DNA of 64,000 nt from NORP240 sp965222175 (GCA_965222175.1 OZ244938.1:2542001-2606000); one strand, 5' to 3'; shown: positions 8,846 through 18,677, counted from the stretch's first letter. Translations and numbers: made by a program. Notes: a model not told the origin generated them from the letters alone.

Positions 8846-11101
8846 CTATTCTCCCCGGCTTCCGGTTTCCGCTCCGGCCCCGTGATCGATGCGTTGCACC
8901 TGAATACCGGCATCGCGGGCCAACTCGATGAATCCCGGGAAAGAGGTGGCGACATTCCCGCAATCGCGGATGACGATGGGCTGCGTGCTGCGCAGTGACG
9001 CCACCGTGAAGGCCATGGCAATGCGGTGATCGCCATGACTGTCCACGGAACCGCCCCCCAGCTCACCGCCGGTGATATCGATGCCGTCAGCGTGCAGTTC
9101 GTGTTGCACGTCAAGGACAGCCAGCCCCTCCGCCATGCTCTGCAGCCGGTCGCTTTCCTTGACGCGCAGCTCCCCCGCTCCCCGCAGGCGCGTTGTGCCT
9201 TCGGCACAGGCCGCGGCAATGAAAAGGGCGGGGAACTCATCGATTGCCAGCGGGATAAGATCTTGGGGAATATCGATGCCCCGCAGTGGCGCGTAGGTGA
9301 CCTGCAGATCGGCCACTGGCTCACCACCCACTTCCCTGGAATTGACTGAACTGATGTCAGCACCCATGAGCCGGAGCAGATCGATAATACCGGTACGGGT
9401 GGGGTTCACGCCCACGTGTTCCAGCGTCAGCCGGGAGCCGGGCGTGATTGCCGCGGCTACCAGGAAAAACGCTGCCGATGAGATGTCACCGGGGATATCG
9501 ATTGCCGTCGCATGCAGCGTCCCGCCACCCCGCAGGCAAACCTCCCCGGCTTCCCGATTCTCGTTGAGAGGATAGCCAAATCCCTGCAACATGCGTTCGG
9601 TATGATCACGGCACACCGCAGGCTGACTGATGCAGGTTTCGCCGTCGGCATACATTGCCGCCAGCAGCAGGCAGGATTTGACCTGGGCGCTGGCCATGGG
9701 CATCCGGTAGCGAATGCCCTGCAGGGGGGAACCGGTAATTCGCAGGGGCGGAGTCCCGCCCCCGGCAGTCTGAATGGTCGCGCCCATGGAGGCCAGGGGA
9801 TCTGCAATCCGCCGCATCGGGCGGCTGGACAGCGAACTGTCGCCGGTCAACTCACTGGAAAAAGCCTGGGCAGCAAGGAGGCCGGCCAATAGGCGCATGG
9901 CCGTGCCCGAGTTACCCATGTAAAGCGGGCGGCCTGGCGCCTGCAGACCATGCATCCCGACACCGTAGATCGACAGCATGCCGTCTTCCGGGCCCACTAT
10001 GGTGACGCCCATATCACGAAATGCCGTGAGTGTGTTCAACGCGTCTTCGCCCTCGAGAAATCCACTGACCCGGGTCACACCCTCGGCCAGCGAACCGAAA
10101 ATTATCGCCCGGTGGGAAATTGACTTGTCTCCGGGGACACGAAAGACTCCCTGTATGCTTCCTCCCGGTGCGGCATGATAATCAATCTGTTTCATCTCAA
10201 CCTGTTGTTCGGATTTCATGGCTCCACTGTACTTCCTGACAAATCTGTCTCTGACGCTTTTTGCTGACACGAATGTTTCGCGCAGCAGTCGATGGTCCTG
10301 TGTTTCCAGGGCGTCCCGCAGCAGGTTCAGGTGCTTGATGTAATCATCCAGTACCCTGGTGGTCGCCGCCGCGTTGCTGATAAAAATATCTGCCCACATG
10401 GTGGGATCACTGCTGGCAAGTCGACTGAAGTCGGCGAAACCGCCGGCGGCATAACGAAAGATGTCATCGTTCTGTTGGTTTTTGACCAGCACATCCACCA
10501 GCGCATAGGAGAGCAGGTGTGGTAAATGACTGGTGGCCGCCAGCACCTGGTCGTGACGTGCAACCGACATGCCCAGCACGCGGGCGCCCAGCACACGCCA
10601 GAGGGAATTCACCATTGCCACCGCATCCGGATCCGACTCTGCCATCGGCGTAACCAGTACGTTGCGCCCTTCGAAAAGCCTGCCGTCGGCCGCCGCGAAC
10701 CCACTCTTCTCCGATCCTGCGATGGGATGACCAGGAACAAACCGGTTAACCCGCTCAGCCAACGCGGCCCGGGCGGCCTCGACCACCGGTCCCTTGACAC
10801 TGGCCACGTCGGTAACAACGGCAGTTGGTTTCATGTTTTTGTAGATTTGTTGCAAAACACTGGCAATGGACAGTGGCGGTACCGCCACCAAGATCAGATC
10901 TGCCCGTGAAACCAGTTCCGCCGCATCCGTTGAGGTCGCCTGGACCACACCGCGACTGCTGGCCAGTTCCAGCTGCTGGTGGTCACTGTCTGCCGCCAGC
11001 AGCTGCAGCGCCGGCATGTTATCGCGCAAGCCGGTGGCTACAGACCCGCCAATCAGGCCCAGCCCAATGATGAGAACAGTTTTTTCTTCAGTTAGTAACA
11101 A
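8846..11101 (-). CDS. tyrA-aroA: Prephenate dehydrogenase - EPSP synthase fusion
   Basis: A 751-residue two-enzyme protein of aromatic amino-acid synthesis. Residues 1-290 are an NAD-dependent TyrA domain: Rossmann motif GLGLIGGSVA near 13, then the catalytic-region HPIAGSEKSGF and a helical C-part. Residues 310-745 are AroA, which makes EPSP from shikimate-3-phosphate and PEP: PGDKSISHRA, GNSGTAMRLL and the late KESDR segment are visible. The same fusion is known in Pseudomonas and relatives. The start is TTG at 11101, with GGAG about eight bases before it; the nearby ATG is in another frame. It lies in one unit with pheA upstream and cmk downstream. Confidence 0.95.
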   Translation of the reverse strand: MLLTEEKTVLIIGLGLIGGSVATGLRDNMPALQLLAADSDHQQLELASSRGVVQATSTDAAELVSRADLILVAVPPLSIASVLQQIYKNMKPTAVVTDVASVKGPVVEAARAALAERVNRFVPGHPIAGSEKSGFAAADGRLFEGRNVLVTPMAESDPDAVAMVNSLWRVLGARVLGMSVARHDQVLAATSHLPHLLSYALVDVLVKNQQNDDIFRYAAGGFADFSRLASSDPTMWADIFISNAAATTRVLDDYIKHLNLLRDALETQDHRLLRETFVSAKSVRDRFVRKYSGAMKSEQQVEMKQIDYHAAPGGSIQGVFRVPGDKSISHRAIIFGSLAEGVTRVSGFLEGEDALNTLTAFRDMGVTIVGPEDGMLSIYGVGMHGLQAPGRPLYMGNSGTAMRLLAGLLAAQAFSSELTGDSSLSSRPMRRIADPLASMGATIQTAGGGTPPLRITGSPLQGIRYRMPMASAQVKSCLLLAAMYADGETCISQPAVCRDHTERMLQGFGYPLNENREAGEVCLRGGGTLHATAIDIPGDISSAAFFLVAAAITPGSRLTLEHVGVNPTRTGIIDLLRLMGADISSVNSREVGGEPVADLQVTYAPLRGIDIPQDLIPLAIDEFPALFIAAACAEGTTRLRGAGELRVKESDRLQSMAEGLAVLDVQHELHADGIDITGGELGGGSVDSHGDHRIAMAFTVASLRSTQPIVIRDCGNVATSFPGFIELARDAGIQVQRIDHGAGAETGSRGE

Positions 11102-11144
11102 TCCCGTGACTCCAGCACTGGCAGACCAAAAACATGTTTTCTGA

Positions 11145-12002
11145 TTACGAATTCGGTAGCGGATCCGGCGAGGCCATGGGGTAGGATCCCAGCAATTTCA
11201 CCTCCACCGTGCGATCGGACAGGCTGGTCAGTACCTGGTGAACCGCCTCATCGTCGGCGTGCCCTTCGAAATCAATGAAGAAGACATAGTCCCAGACTTC
11301 CTTCTTCGAGGGACGGGTTTCAATCCGGGTCAGGCTCACACCGTGCTGCTCGAATGGTTCCAGAACCCTGAACAGCGCACCGGGTCGATTCTCGGTGTAA
11401 ATCAACGTGCTGGTCTTGTCCCGTCCGGTCGGCTTGCGCTCCTGTTTTCCCAGGACCAGAAAACGAGTACTGTTATCTTTCTGATCCTGAATGGCCGAGG
11501 CGACAATCTCCAGTCCGTAGGCTGTTGCTGCCATCTTACCGGCGATGGCTGCCACTCCCGGCTGCTCGGCGGCAATTTTTGCAGCCTGGGCGTTACTGGC
11601 TGCTTCTTCAAGGGGCAGTCCGGGCCAGTTGGCCACCAGCCATTTTCGGCACTGGGCCAGGGATTGCTTGTGGGAAACAACCTTGTGCAGCTGTTGCAGT
11701 CCGGTGCCCGGCGCCGTCATGAAATGGTGCTCGATGGGCACCACCACCTCGGCGACTATCTTCAGGTCCGTGGCAACCAGGCAATCCATGGTATTGTTGA
11801 CCGCACCTTCCGTGGAATTCTCTACCGGTACGACACCGTACCTGGCGCGATCACCGGACACGGCGGCAAACACATCATCTATGGTGGCGCAGTCCAGCAA
11901 CGGCGCCTCCGGACCAAACACCTTTAACACCGCAGAATGGGAAAAAGTGCCGGGAGGGCCAAGGAACGCAACCGACCTTCCGTTTAGCTGTAAATCAGTC
12001 AA
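11145..12002 (-). CDS. pheA: Prephenate dehydratase without the chorismate mutase domain
   Basis: Converts prephenate to phenylpyruvate for phenylalanine synthesis. Residues 1-180 are the dehydratase domain (FLGPPGTFSHSA, VPVENSTEGAVN, NSTRFLVLG). Residues 190-275 are an ACT domain (ENRPGALFRVLEPF, TRIETRPSK) that senses phenylalanine in this family. At 285 residues it is about 80 shorter than the usual gammaproteobacterial P-protein, because the N-terminal chorismate mutase is absent. A stop codon lies in frame 31 bases upstream and gyrA ends only about 100 bp away, so the domain is not hidden upstream. The only usable start is TTG at 12002, with a weak ribosome site. Confidence 0.93.
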   Translation of the reverse strand: MTDLQLNGRSVAFLGPPGTFSHSAVLKVFGPEAPLLDCATIDDVFAAVSGDRARYGVVPVENSTEGAVNNTMDCLVATDLKIVAEVVVPIEHHFMTAPGTGLQQLHKVVSHKQSLAQCRKWLVANWPGLPLEEAASNAQAAKIAAEQPGVAAIAGKMAATAYGLEIVASAIQDQKDNSTRFLVLGKQERKPTGRDKTSTLIYTENRPGALFRVLEPFEQHGVSLTRIETRPSKKEVWDYVFFIDFEGHADDEAVHQVLTSLSDRTVEVKLLGSYPMASPDPLPNS

Positions 12003-12104
12003 GAAGCTGCTCGCTGTAGTTCGGCAGGCAGGTCAGGGATACTGTCAGCACTTCTCCGGCCGGCAAGGCCTGCCGTGTCAGATGCGACAGCCGGAGTACC
12101 GGGG

Positions 12105-14744
12105 TTAATCCGCAGGATCGGAATCCGGCTGGTCTTCCGCTCCCGTCGACCCGCCGGCCTGCTCAGACCCGCCATTGGTGGAAACGTCTTCATCGGTGGA
12201 ATCCAGGTCGATGACTTCAGGCTCGTTGACCCGCTCCAGGCCGACGAGCCGTTCCTCCTCCTTGAGTTTTATCAGGCGTACACCCTGGGTGTTACGACCC
12301 TGAACCGACACTTCGTCCACACGGGTCCTGACCAGGGTTCCCTTGTCGGAAATCAACATGATTTCATCACCGTCGGTAACCTGGGCGGCGCCAACTATGG
12401 CGCCATTACGCTTGCTGGCCTGTATGCCTATTACCCCCTGGCCACCCCGGCCATACACCGGAAATTCTTCAACCTCGGTGCGCTTGCCATAGCCGTTTTC
12501 ACTGACCAGCAGAATCTGCTTTTCCTGTTCTGGAATGATCAGCGCAATCATATGGTGGTCTTCGGCCAGGCGTATGCCGCGAACGCCCCTGGCGGTCCGG
12601 CCCATCGGCCTGACATCGCCTTCCTTGAAGCGGATAGTCTTGCCACTGCTGCTGACCAGCATGACATCCTGTTCGCCGTCCGTGATAGCCGTACCCACAA
12701 GTACGTCACCCTCTTCCAGTTCCAGCGCGATCAGCCCGACACTGCGTGGTCTGGAAAAACTGCTCAGCTCGGTCTTTTTGACCGTACCGCTGGACGTCGC
12801 CATAAATACGTAGTGATTTTCCGAATATTCCTTGATTGGCAACAGACTGGTGATCTGCTCCCCTTCCTCCAGCGGCAGAATATTGACGATGGGCTTGCCA
12901 CGGGATGTCCGGGCGGCAAGGGGAATCTGGAAGACTTTCAGCCAGTACACCTTGCCCCTGTTGCTGAAACACAGCAACGTGTCATGTGTGTTGGCGATCA
13001 ACAGGTGTTCGACGAAATCCTCTTCTTTCACCGTCGCGGCGGCTTTGCCCATTCCGCCGCGACGCTGCGCGCGGTAGTCGGTCAGCGGCTGTGACTTGGC
13101 GTAGCCGGTCTGGGAAATTGTCACCACGCGATCTTCCTCGGTGATCAGATCCTCCACCGTCAGATCCTGCTGGGATTCCACAATTTCGGTTCGCCGCTCG
13201 TCACCGTAGTCACTGCGAACACGTTCCAGCTCCTCGCGGACCACCGAGAGCAGGCGTGGTTCATTGCCAAGAATATCGATGTAATCGGCTATCTGGAGCA
13301 AAAGCTCCTGATAATCGTTCATCAGTTTTTCCTGCTCAAGGCCGGTCAGTCGATGGAGCCGTAAATCGAGAATTGCCTGGGCCTGCTCCGGCGAGAGATA
13401 GTATTGATCGTCCCGGATACCATAGCGTGGCTCCAGGTCGTCCGGCCGACAGGCGTCCGGTCCGGCTTCACCAAGCATTTTCAGCACGCTGTCGGAACGC
13501 CACGATCTGGCCAGCAGTTTTTCTTTTGCTTCAGCCGAACTGGGTGAGGTTTTTATCAGCTCGATCACTGCATCGATGTTTGCCAGGGCTATGGCCAGCC
13601 CCTCGAGTACGTGGCCACGTTCCCGGGCCTTGCGCAATAAAAATTTGGTGCGTCGGGTGACCACTTCCCGGCGGTGACGGACAAATGCCTCCAGGGTTTC
13701 CTTGAGATTCAACAGTCGCGGCTGACCATCGACCAGGGCAACCATGTTGATGCCGAACACCGATTGCATTTGCGTTTGCGCATAGAGATTGTTGAGAATG
13801 ACGTCCGGCACTTCCCCTTTGCGCAGTTCGATGACGATGCGCATGCCGTCCTTATCGGATTCGTCTCGCAGCTCGCTGATACCCTCCAGCTTTTTCTCCT
13901 TGACCAGCTCCGCTATACGCTCAATAAGCCGGGCCTTGTTCAGCTGGTAAGGAATTTCGGTAACGATGATGGTTGCTTTGTTGGTTTTCTCGTCTTCAAT
14001 AATCTCGGCCTTGGCACGCACGTAAATACGACCGCGGCCGGTGCGATAGGCCTGCACGATTCCGGCCCTGCCATTGATTATCCCCGCAGTGGGGAAGTCA
14101 GGGCCGTGGATATGCTCCATGATCCCTTCCAGCTCGATGTCCGGGTCGTCCAGTACGGCGATACAGGCATCCACGACCTCGGTGAGATTGTGCGGCGGGA
14201 TATTGGTTGCCATACCCACGGCAATCCCTGAGGAACCATTAACCAGCAGGTTCGGTATCTGCGTGGGGAGGACTTCGGGTATGCGCTCGGTGCCATCGTA
14301 ATTGTCGGCGAAGTCGACCGTTTCCTTGTCCAGGTCCGCGAGCAGGTCATGAGCGATCCTGGCCATGCGTATTTCGGTATAACGCATGGCCGCGGCAGAG
14401 TCGCCGTCGACTGAACCGAAGTTACCCTGGCCGTCGACCAGGGGATAACGCAGCGAAAAGTTCTGCGCCATCCGGACGATGGTATCGTAAGCCGCCGTGT
14501 CGCCGTGAGGATGGTACTTACCGATGACATCGCCTACGACACGGGCAGATTTCTTGTAGGGCTTGTTATAGTCATTGGACAGGACGTCCATGGCAAACAG
14601 CACGCGGCGGTGAACCGGCTTCAGCCCGTCTCGCACGTCGGGCAGGGCACGCCCGACTATCACGCTCATGGCATAGGCAAGATAGGATTCCCGCATCTCG
14701 CTTTCCAGCGAAATGGGTGAAACCTGTTTGGCAAACTCAGACAT
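12105..14744 (-). CDS. gyrA: DNA gyrase subunit A
   Basis: The cleaving subunit of DNA gyrase. The 879-residue protein has the winged-helix/tower cleavage domain with catalytic Tyr122 in AMRYTEIR. From about residue 510 a C-terminal six-bladed beta-pinwheel includes the GyrA-box-like QRRGGMGK, and the protein ends in an acidic tail. In the quinolone region the key residues are Thr83 and Asp87. Thr83 is also the wild-type residue in Pseudomonas, so nothing suggests a resistance mutation. The ATG at 14744 is preceded by GAGGATTAGGGTGA. In Pseudomonas serC follows gyrA; here pheA follows directly. Confidence 0.98.
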   Translation of the reverse strand: MSEFAKQVSPISLESEMRESYLAYAMSVIVGRALPDVRDGLKPVHRRVLFAMDVLSNDYNKPYKKSARVVGDVIGKYHPHGDTAAYDTIVRMAQNFSLRYPLVDGQGNFGSVDGDSAAAMRYTEIRMARIAHDLLADLDKETVDFADNYDGTERIPEVLPTQIPNLLVNGSSGIAVGMATNIPPHNLTEVVDACIAVLDDPDIELEGIMEHIHGPDFPTAGIINGRAGIVQAYRTGRGRIYVRAKAEIIEDEKTNKATIIVTEIPYQLNKARLIERIAELVKEKKLEGISELRDESDKDGMRIVIELRKGEVPDVILNNLYAQTQMQSVFGINMVALVDGQPRLLNLKETLEAFVRHRREVVTRRTKFLLRKARERGHVLEGLAIALANIDAVIELIKTSPSSAEAKEKLLARSWRSDSVLKMLGEAGPDACRPDDLEPRYGIRDDQYYLSPEQAQAILDLRLHRLTGLEQEKLMNDYQELLLQIADYIDILGNEPRLLSVVREELERVRSDYGDERRTEIVESQQDLTVEDLITEEDRVVTISQTGYAKSQPLTDYRAQRRGGMGKAAATVKEEDFVEHLLIANTHDTLLCFSNRGKVYWLKVFQIPLAARTSRGKPIVNILPLEEGEQITSLLPIKEYSENHYVFMATSSGTVKKTELSSFSRPRSVGLIALELEEGDVLVGTAITDGEQDVMLVSSSGKTIRFKEGDVRPMGRTARGVRGIRLAEDHHMIALIIPEQEKQILLVSENGYGKRTEVEEFPVYGRGGQGVIGIQASKRNGAIVGAAQVTDGDEIMLISDKGTLVRTRVDEVSVQGRNTQGVRLIKLKEEERLVGLERVNEPEVIDLDSTDEDVSTNGGSEQAGGSTGAEDQPDSDPAD

Positions 14745-15050
14745 AAGTCACCCTAATCCTCATGTGTAAAGATTGCATAAGCTTACTTGGATTGGTTAGT
14801 GATTCCGGGTTGTAGCAGGTTGGTTTTTTGCCGCGAAAACCGCGTCGAATCGGCCCGCGAGGTGCTACGGATTGTTATTGTCGACAAGATATGATTCCGC
14901 CCTGAAACAAGCGTAGGATTCTAACACACAATCGACACCGACGGACAGCTTAAATGCCCGAAATCAAGGCAATAAATTGACCTGGCAGGCGATATTTTTA
15001 GCCACTCGATCCAGCACCAAAATGGCCAAGCTATTTGCGCATGCAGGCGT

Positions 15051-15056
15051 TATAAT
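15051..15056 (+). promoter_or_regulatory. Minus-10 box of the mtaD-ubiG-mupP-yciK unit
   Basis: A perfect TATAAT lies about 37 bp before the TTG start of mtaD, with no good -35 element. It sits in the 348-bp divergent gap between gyrA and mtaD (14745-15092). The gyrA side has a TTAGAAT at about 14919-14925 on the minus strand that could be its -10. I see no other structure in the gap. Confidence 0.5.
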
Positions 15057-15092
15057 GCCGACCTTTGTCGACATCACCGTGCAGCCCGCGTT

Positions 15093-16430
15093 TTGAATTC
15101 GCAACCCGAAAAAACAACCGATCTGCTGATATCCGCCCGCTGGACCGTACCGGTGGTTCCGCACGATACCGTATTGGCAGATCACAGCGTCGTCATCGCC
15201 GACAAACGGATCGCAGCCGTCCTGCCAAGTGCCGAAGCCAGACGCCGGTTTCCGGCTACCAGGGAAGTTCAACTGGCGAATCATCTGCTGATACCGGGAC
15301 TGGTCAATACCCATGGTCACGCACCCATGAGCCTGTTTCGCGGGATTGCGGACGATGTCCCGTTACTGGACTGGCTTGAACATCATATCTGGCCCCTGGA
15401 AGGACGACTGGTCAGCGAGGAATTCGTCTTCCAGGGTGCCGAACTGGCGATTGGCGAAATGCTGCTGGGCGGCACAACCTGCTTTGCCGACATGTATTTC
15501 TTTCCGGAAGCCGTAGCCCGGGCCGCCACCCAGGCCCATATCAGGGTGCAGCTGTCCAGCCCGATTCTTGATTTTCCGTCGGTATGGGGTCAGAACGCGG
15601 ACGAATACATTTTCAAGGCTACCGAACTCCATGACGACTATCGCAACAGCGAACTGGTTTACACTGCCTTCGGACCCCATGCGCCGTACACCGTATCCGA
15701 CGCCCCGTTGCAAAAAATCATGGTCCTGGCGGAGGAACTGGATATCCCGATCCACATGCATGTCCATGAAACCGCCTCGGAAGTGGACGAGGCGGTGCAG
15801 AATTCCGGTATACGTCCACTGCAAAGACTGGCCGATCTGGGCCTGCTCAGCCCGCGACTGCTGTGTGTTCATGCCACGCAGTTGAACCCGGATGAAATCG
15901 ACCTGATCCGCACCGCTGGCGCTCACGTAATTCATTGTCCGGAGTCCAACCTGAAACTGGCCAGCGGATTCTGCCCCGTCAGTGAACTGCTGTCTCAGGA
16001 TGTCAACGTGGCCCTGGGCACCGACGGGTGTGCCAGCAATAACGATCTGGACATGCTGTCGGAAATGAAAACCGCTGCCCTGCTGGCCAAGGGCGTGTCA
16101 GGTGACGCCACCGCTCTGCCGGCACACCAGGCCCTGCAGATGGCCACTCTCAACGGCGCCAAAGCCATGGGTCTCGATCAGCTTATTGGCAGCATAGAAG
16201 TCGGCAAATTCGCCGACCTGACGGCAGTGCGACTGGATACACTGAATGCGCTGCCGGTGTATAACCCGATATCGCACCTGGTCTACAACACCGCGTCTTC
16301 CCAGGTAAGCGACGTCTGGGTCGGCGGCCGATCCGTGGTCAGGGATGGCAGATTGCAGACCATGGAATACCGGGCGATCCAGGAAATCGCCAGTCACTGG
16401 CAGAAGGAAATCAGCGAGGCAAGATCATGA
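15093..16430 (+). CDS. mtaD: 5'-methylthioadenosine/S-adenosylhomocysteine deaminase
   Basis: A metal-dependent amidohydrolase (TRZ/ATZ branch) that deaminates methylthioadenosine and S-adenosylhomocysteine in methionine and SAM recycling. The 445 residues show the metal ligands NTHGHAP (near 72), HMHVHE (near 230) and the late GTDGCASNNDLDM. The start is TTG at 15093; an ATG at 15055 is in another frame and stops at once. The gene overlaps ubiG by an ATGA. In Pseudomonas the same order mtaD-ubiG-mupP-yciK follows gyrA, which supports the assignment over other amidohydrolases. Confidence 0.9.
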   Translation: MNSQPEKTTDLLISARWTVPVVPHDTVLADHSVVIADKRIAAVLPSAEARRRFPATREVQLANHLLIPGLVNTHGHAPMSLFRGIADDVPLLDWLEHHIWPLEGRLVSEEFVFQGAELAIGEMLLGGTTCFADMYFFPEAVARAATQAHIRVQLSSPILDFPSVWGQNADEYIFKATELHDDYRNSELVYTAFGPHAPYTVSDAPLQKIMVLAEELDIPIHMHVHETASEVDEAVQNSGIRPLQRLADLGLLSPRLLCVHATQLNPDEIDLIRTAGAHVIHCPESNLKLASGFCPVSELLSQDVNVALGTDGCASNNDLDMLSEMKTAALLAKGVSGDATALPAHQALQMATLNGAKAMGLDQLIGSIEVGKFADLTAVRLDTLNALPVYNPISHLVYNTASSQVSDVWVGGRSVVRDGRLQTMEYRAIQEIASHWQKEISEARS

Positions 16431-17140
16431 CTAATATCGACCAGGCCGAGATCCGCAAGTTTGAGAACCTGGCCACGCGCTGGTGGGATCCCCACAGTGA
16501 ATTCCGCCCCCTGCATGAAATCAATCCACTGCGCGTCAACTACATCAGTCAGGCAGTGAACCTGGCAGGGAAACAGGTTATCGATATCGGCTGCGGGGGC
16601 GGTATTCTGTCCGAGTCCCTGGCACAGCACGGGGCCAGGGTCACAGCTATCGATATGGCCGAAGCCCCCCTGGCGGTGGCCAGGCTGCATCAGCTGGAAA
16701 GCGGTCTGGACATCGACTACCGGAAAATCGCCACGGAGGAGTTTGCCCTGCAGAACCCGGCCGGCTTCGACGTGGTCACCTGCCTGGAAATGCTGGAGCA
16801 CGTGCCTTCCCCCGCGTCCATCGTGCAGGCCTGCCATCGGCTGGTAAAACCCGGCGGACTGGTTTTTTTCTCCACGATCAACCGCAATCCCAAATCCTAC
16901 GTTTTCGCCATTATCGGTGCCGAGTACCTGTTGAAGCTGCTGCCCCGCGGCACCCACGATTACGGTAAATTCATCAAGCCTTCAGAACTGGCGGGCTGGT
17001 GTCGTGACTCCGGCCTGCAGCTTCAGGACCAGATCGGCATGGGGTACAACCCGCTGACGAAAAACTATTTCCTGCAGAAAAATCTCGACGTGAACTATCT
17101 CGCCAGGTATCAAAAACCCGATCACCATGGCGACGCGTAA
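16427..17140 (+). CDS. ubiG: Ubiquinone biosynthesis O-methyltransferase
   Basis: Carries out both O-methylations in ubiquinone synthesis with SAM. The 237 residues include WWDPHSEFRPLHEINPLR near the start, the SAM-binding motif VIDIGCGGGILSE (about 51-63), CLEMLEHVP and a C-terminal GTHDYGKFIKPSEL typical of UbiG. The length is normal. The ATG overlaps the stop of mtaD (ATGA), indicating coupled translation. Confidence 0.97.
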   Translation: MTNIDQAEIRKFENLATRWWDPHSEFRPLHEINPLRVNYISQAVNLAGKQVIDIGCGGGILSESLAQHGARVTAIDMAEAPLAVARLHQLESGLDIDYRKIATEEFALQNPAGFDVVTCLEMLEHVPSPASIVQACHRLVKPGGLVFFSTINRNPKSYVFAIIGAEYLLKLLPRGTHDYGKFIKPSELAGWCRDSGLQLQDQIGMGYNPLTKNYFLQKNLDVNYLARYQKPDHHGDA

Positions 17141-17152
17141 CCGGGCCGGCCC

Positions 17153-17845
17153 ATGAACAGCGAGAAGCTTCAGACCGGTATTGAGTGTGTGTTGTTCGAT
17201 CTCGACGGCACCCTGGTGGACACGGCGGCCGACTTCCGCCATGTCCTGGACCGGATGCTCACCGGGGACGACAGACCCCTGGTGCCACCCGACCGCATCC
17301 ACCAGACAGTGTCGGATGGAGCCCGGGCCCTGGTCAGGCTGGCCTATGCCCTGGAAGACCAGGACGAGGAATTCGAGCCGCGACTGCAGCAACTTCTGGA
17401 TTTCTATTTTGAGCAGCTGCAGCGGACCGAGGCTCTGCCCTACCCTGGCATACCGGAACTGCTGAACAGCCTTGATGCCAGCGACATCCCCTGGGGGGTG
17501 GTAACCAATAAACCGGAGAAATACAGCCTCCGCCTGCTGCAGAACCTCGAGTTACTGGATCGTTGTGGAACGCTGATCTGTCCCGAACATGTGGATAACC
17601 GCAAGCCGGATCCGGAACCGCTGATTCTGGCCTGTCAGCAGCTTGGCTGCTCGACTGAGCGGACCGTCTATGTCGGCGATCATCTGCGGGATATGCAGGC
17701 CGCGCGGAATGCCGACATTATCGCCGTGGCAGCGGCTTACGGTTACCTGGGCCAGGATGTTCGTGCCGAAGACTGGCCGGCAGACTTTATCATCCGTTCC
17801 GCCGGTGATCTGGCGGGCCTCCTGACAATCCTGAAATTCGCCTGA
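17153..17845 (+). CDS. mupP: HAD-family phosphatase, probably MupP (MurNAc-6-phosphate phosphatase)
   Basis: A 230-residue HAD hydrolase of the phosphoglycolate phosphatase type. The nucleophile motif is FDLDGTLVDT (about 15-24), with motif II TNKPEKYSLRLL and motifs III/IV KPDPEPL and VYVGDHLRDMQAA. By sequence alone Gph is possible. The position between ubiG and yciK downstream of gyrA matches the Pseudomonas gene shown to be MupP, the MurNAc-6-phosphate phosphatase of the peptidoglycan recycling bypass. The function is therefore inferred from synteny; the family is certain. Confidence 0.75.
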   Translation: MNSEKLQTGIECVLFDLDGTLVDTAADFRHVLDRMLTGDDRPLVPPDRIHQTVSDGARALVRLAYALEDQDEEFEPRLQQLLDFYFEQLQRTEALPYPGIPELLNSLDASDIPWGVVTNKPEKYSLRLLQNLELLDRCGTLICPEHVDNRKPDPEPLILACQQLGCSTERTVYVGDHLRDMQAARNADIIAVAAAYGYLGQDVRAEDWPADFIIRSAGDLAGLLTILKFA

Positions 17846-17855
17846 GAGAGAATCC

Positions 17856-18608
17856 GTGATCGATTACCAAGCTCCACCTGACCTGCTGGCCGACAAGACC
17901 ATCCTGGTAACCGGAGCCGGGGACGGCATCGGGCGCGCGGCAGCCGTCAGTTTCGCCACGCATGGCGCCAACGTCATCCTGAGTGGACGAACCCAGTCCA
18001 AGCTGGAAGAGGTTTACGATGAAATCGACGCACTGCGCCCCGGTACAGCCATTATCCATCCGCTGGACCTGCTCAAGGCGCAAGAACCCGACTACAAACT
18101 CCTGGCCGACTCCATCGACGAACAGTTTCCCAGTCTGGACGGACTGCTGCACAATGCCGCCCTGCTGGGTCCCCGCACACCCGTGGAACACTATCCCTGG
18201 AAAGACTGGCAGGAGCTCATGCAGGTCAACGTCAACGCGGCCTTCCTGTTGACCCGCCACCTGTTGCCGGCGCTGACCCGTTCTCCGGCCGGCCGCCTGC
18301 TGTTCACGGCATCCAGTGTCGGTCGCAAGGGCCGGGCCTTCTGGGGTGCTTACAGCGTCTCCAAGTTTGCGGTGGAAGGATTGATGCAAGTGCTGGCAGA
18401 TGAGCTGGCCAGGACCACGGCCATCCGTATCAACAGCATCAATCCGGGTGGGACCCGGACCAGAATGCGTGCCGCGGCGTATCCGGCCGAGAACCCGGCG
18501 GAGGTCCCGTCACCGGAATCCCTCATGCCTGTCTATCTGTACCTGATAGGGCCAGAGGGTGAGAATTTTCATGGCCAGGCTATCGATGCCCGGGACTTCG
18601 CACCTTAA
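17856..18608 (+). CDS. yciK: YciK-type short-chain dehydrogenase
   Basis: A 250-residue classical SDR. The Rossmann motif is TGAGDGIGRA (about 20-29), with HNAALLG, catalytic Ser in TASSVGRKGR and YSVSK holding the catalytic Tyr and Lys. The substrate of YciK is unknown; it is sometimes annotated as an oxoacyl reductase. The start is GTG at 17856, 10 bp after the phosphatase stop, making it the last gene of the four-gene plus-strand unit. It ends facing rluB. Confidence 0.88.
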   Translation: MIDYQAPPDLLADKTILVTGAGDGIGRAAAVSFATHGANVILSGRTQSKLEEVYDEIDALRPGTAIIHPLDLLKAQEPDYKLLADSIDEQFPSLDGLLHNAALLGPRTPVEHYPWKDWQELMQVNVNAAFLLTRHLLPALTRSPAGRLLFTASSVGRKGRAFWGAYSVSKFAVEGLMQVLADELARTTAIRINSINPGGTRTRMRAAAYPAENPAEVPSPESLMPVYLYLIGPEGENFHGQAIDARDFAP

Positions 18609-18677
18609 GTGCCGAATCGCCGCCAGGCTGGACTGCCGGCGCTGCTCAGGACCCGGGTAAACCTGCCAAGACACCCG

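Noticed and set aside
12053..12097. Terminator between gyrA and pheA
   Set aside because: CTCCGGC and GCCGGAG could pair, but the loop is long and no T-run follows.
12105..14744. Quinolone-resistance change in GyrA
   Set aside because: Thr83 is the wild-type residue in Pseudomonas-type GyrA and Asp87 is intact.
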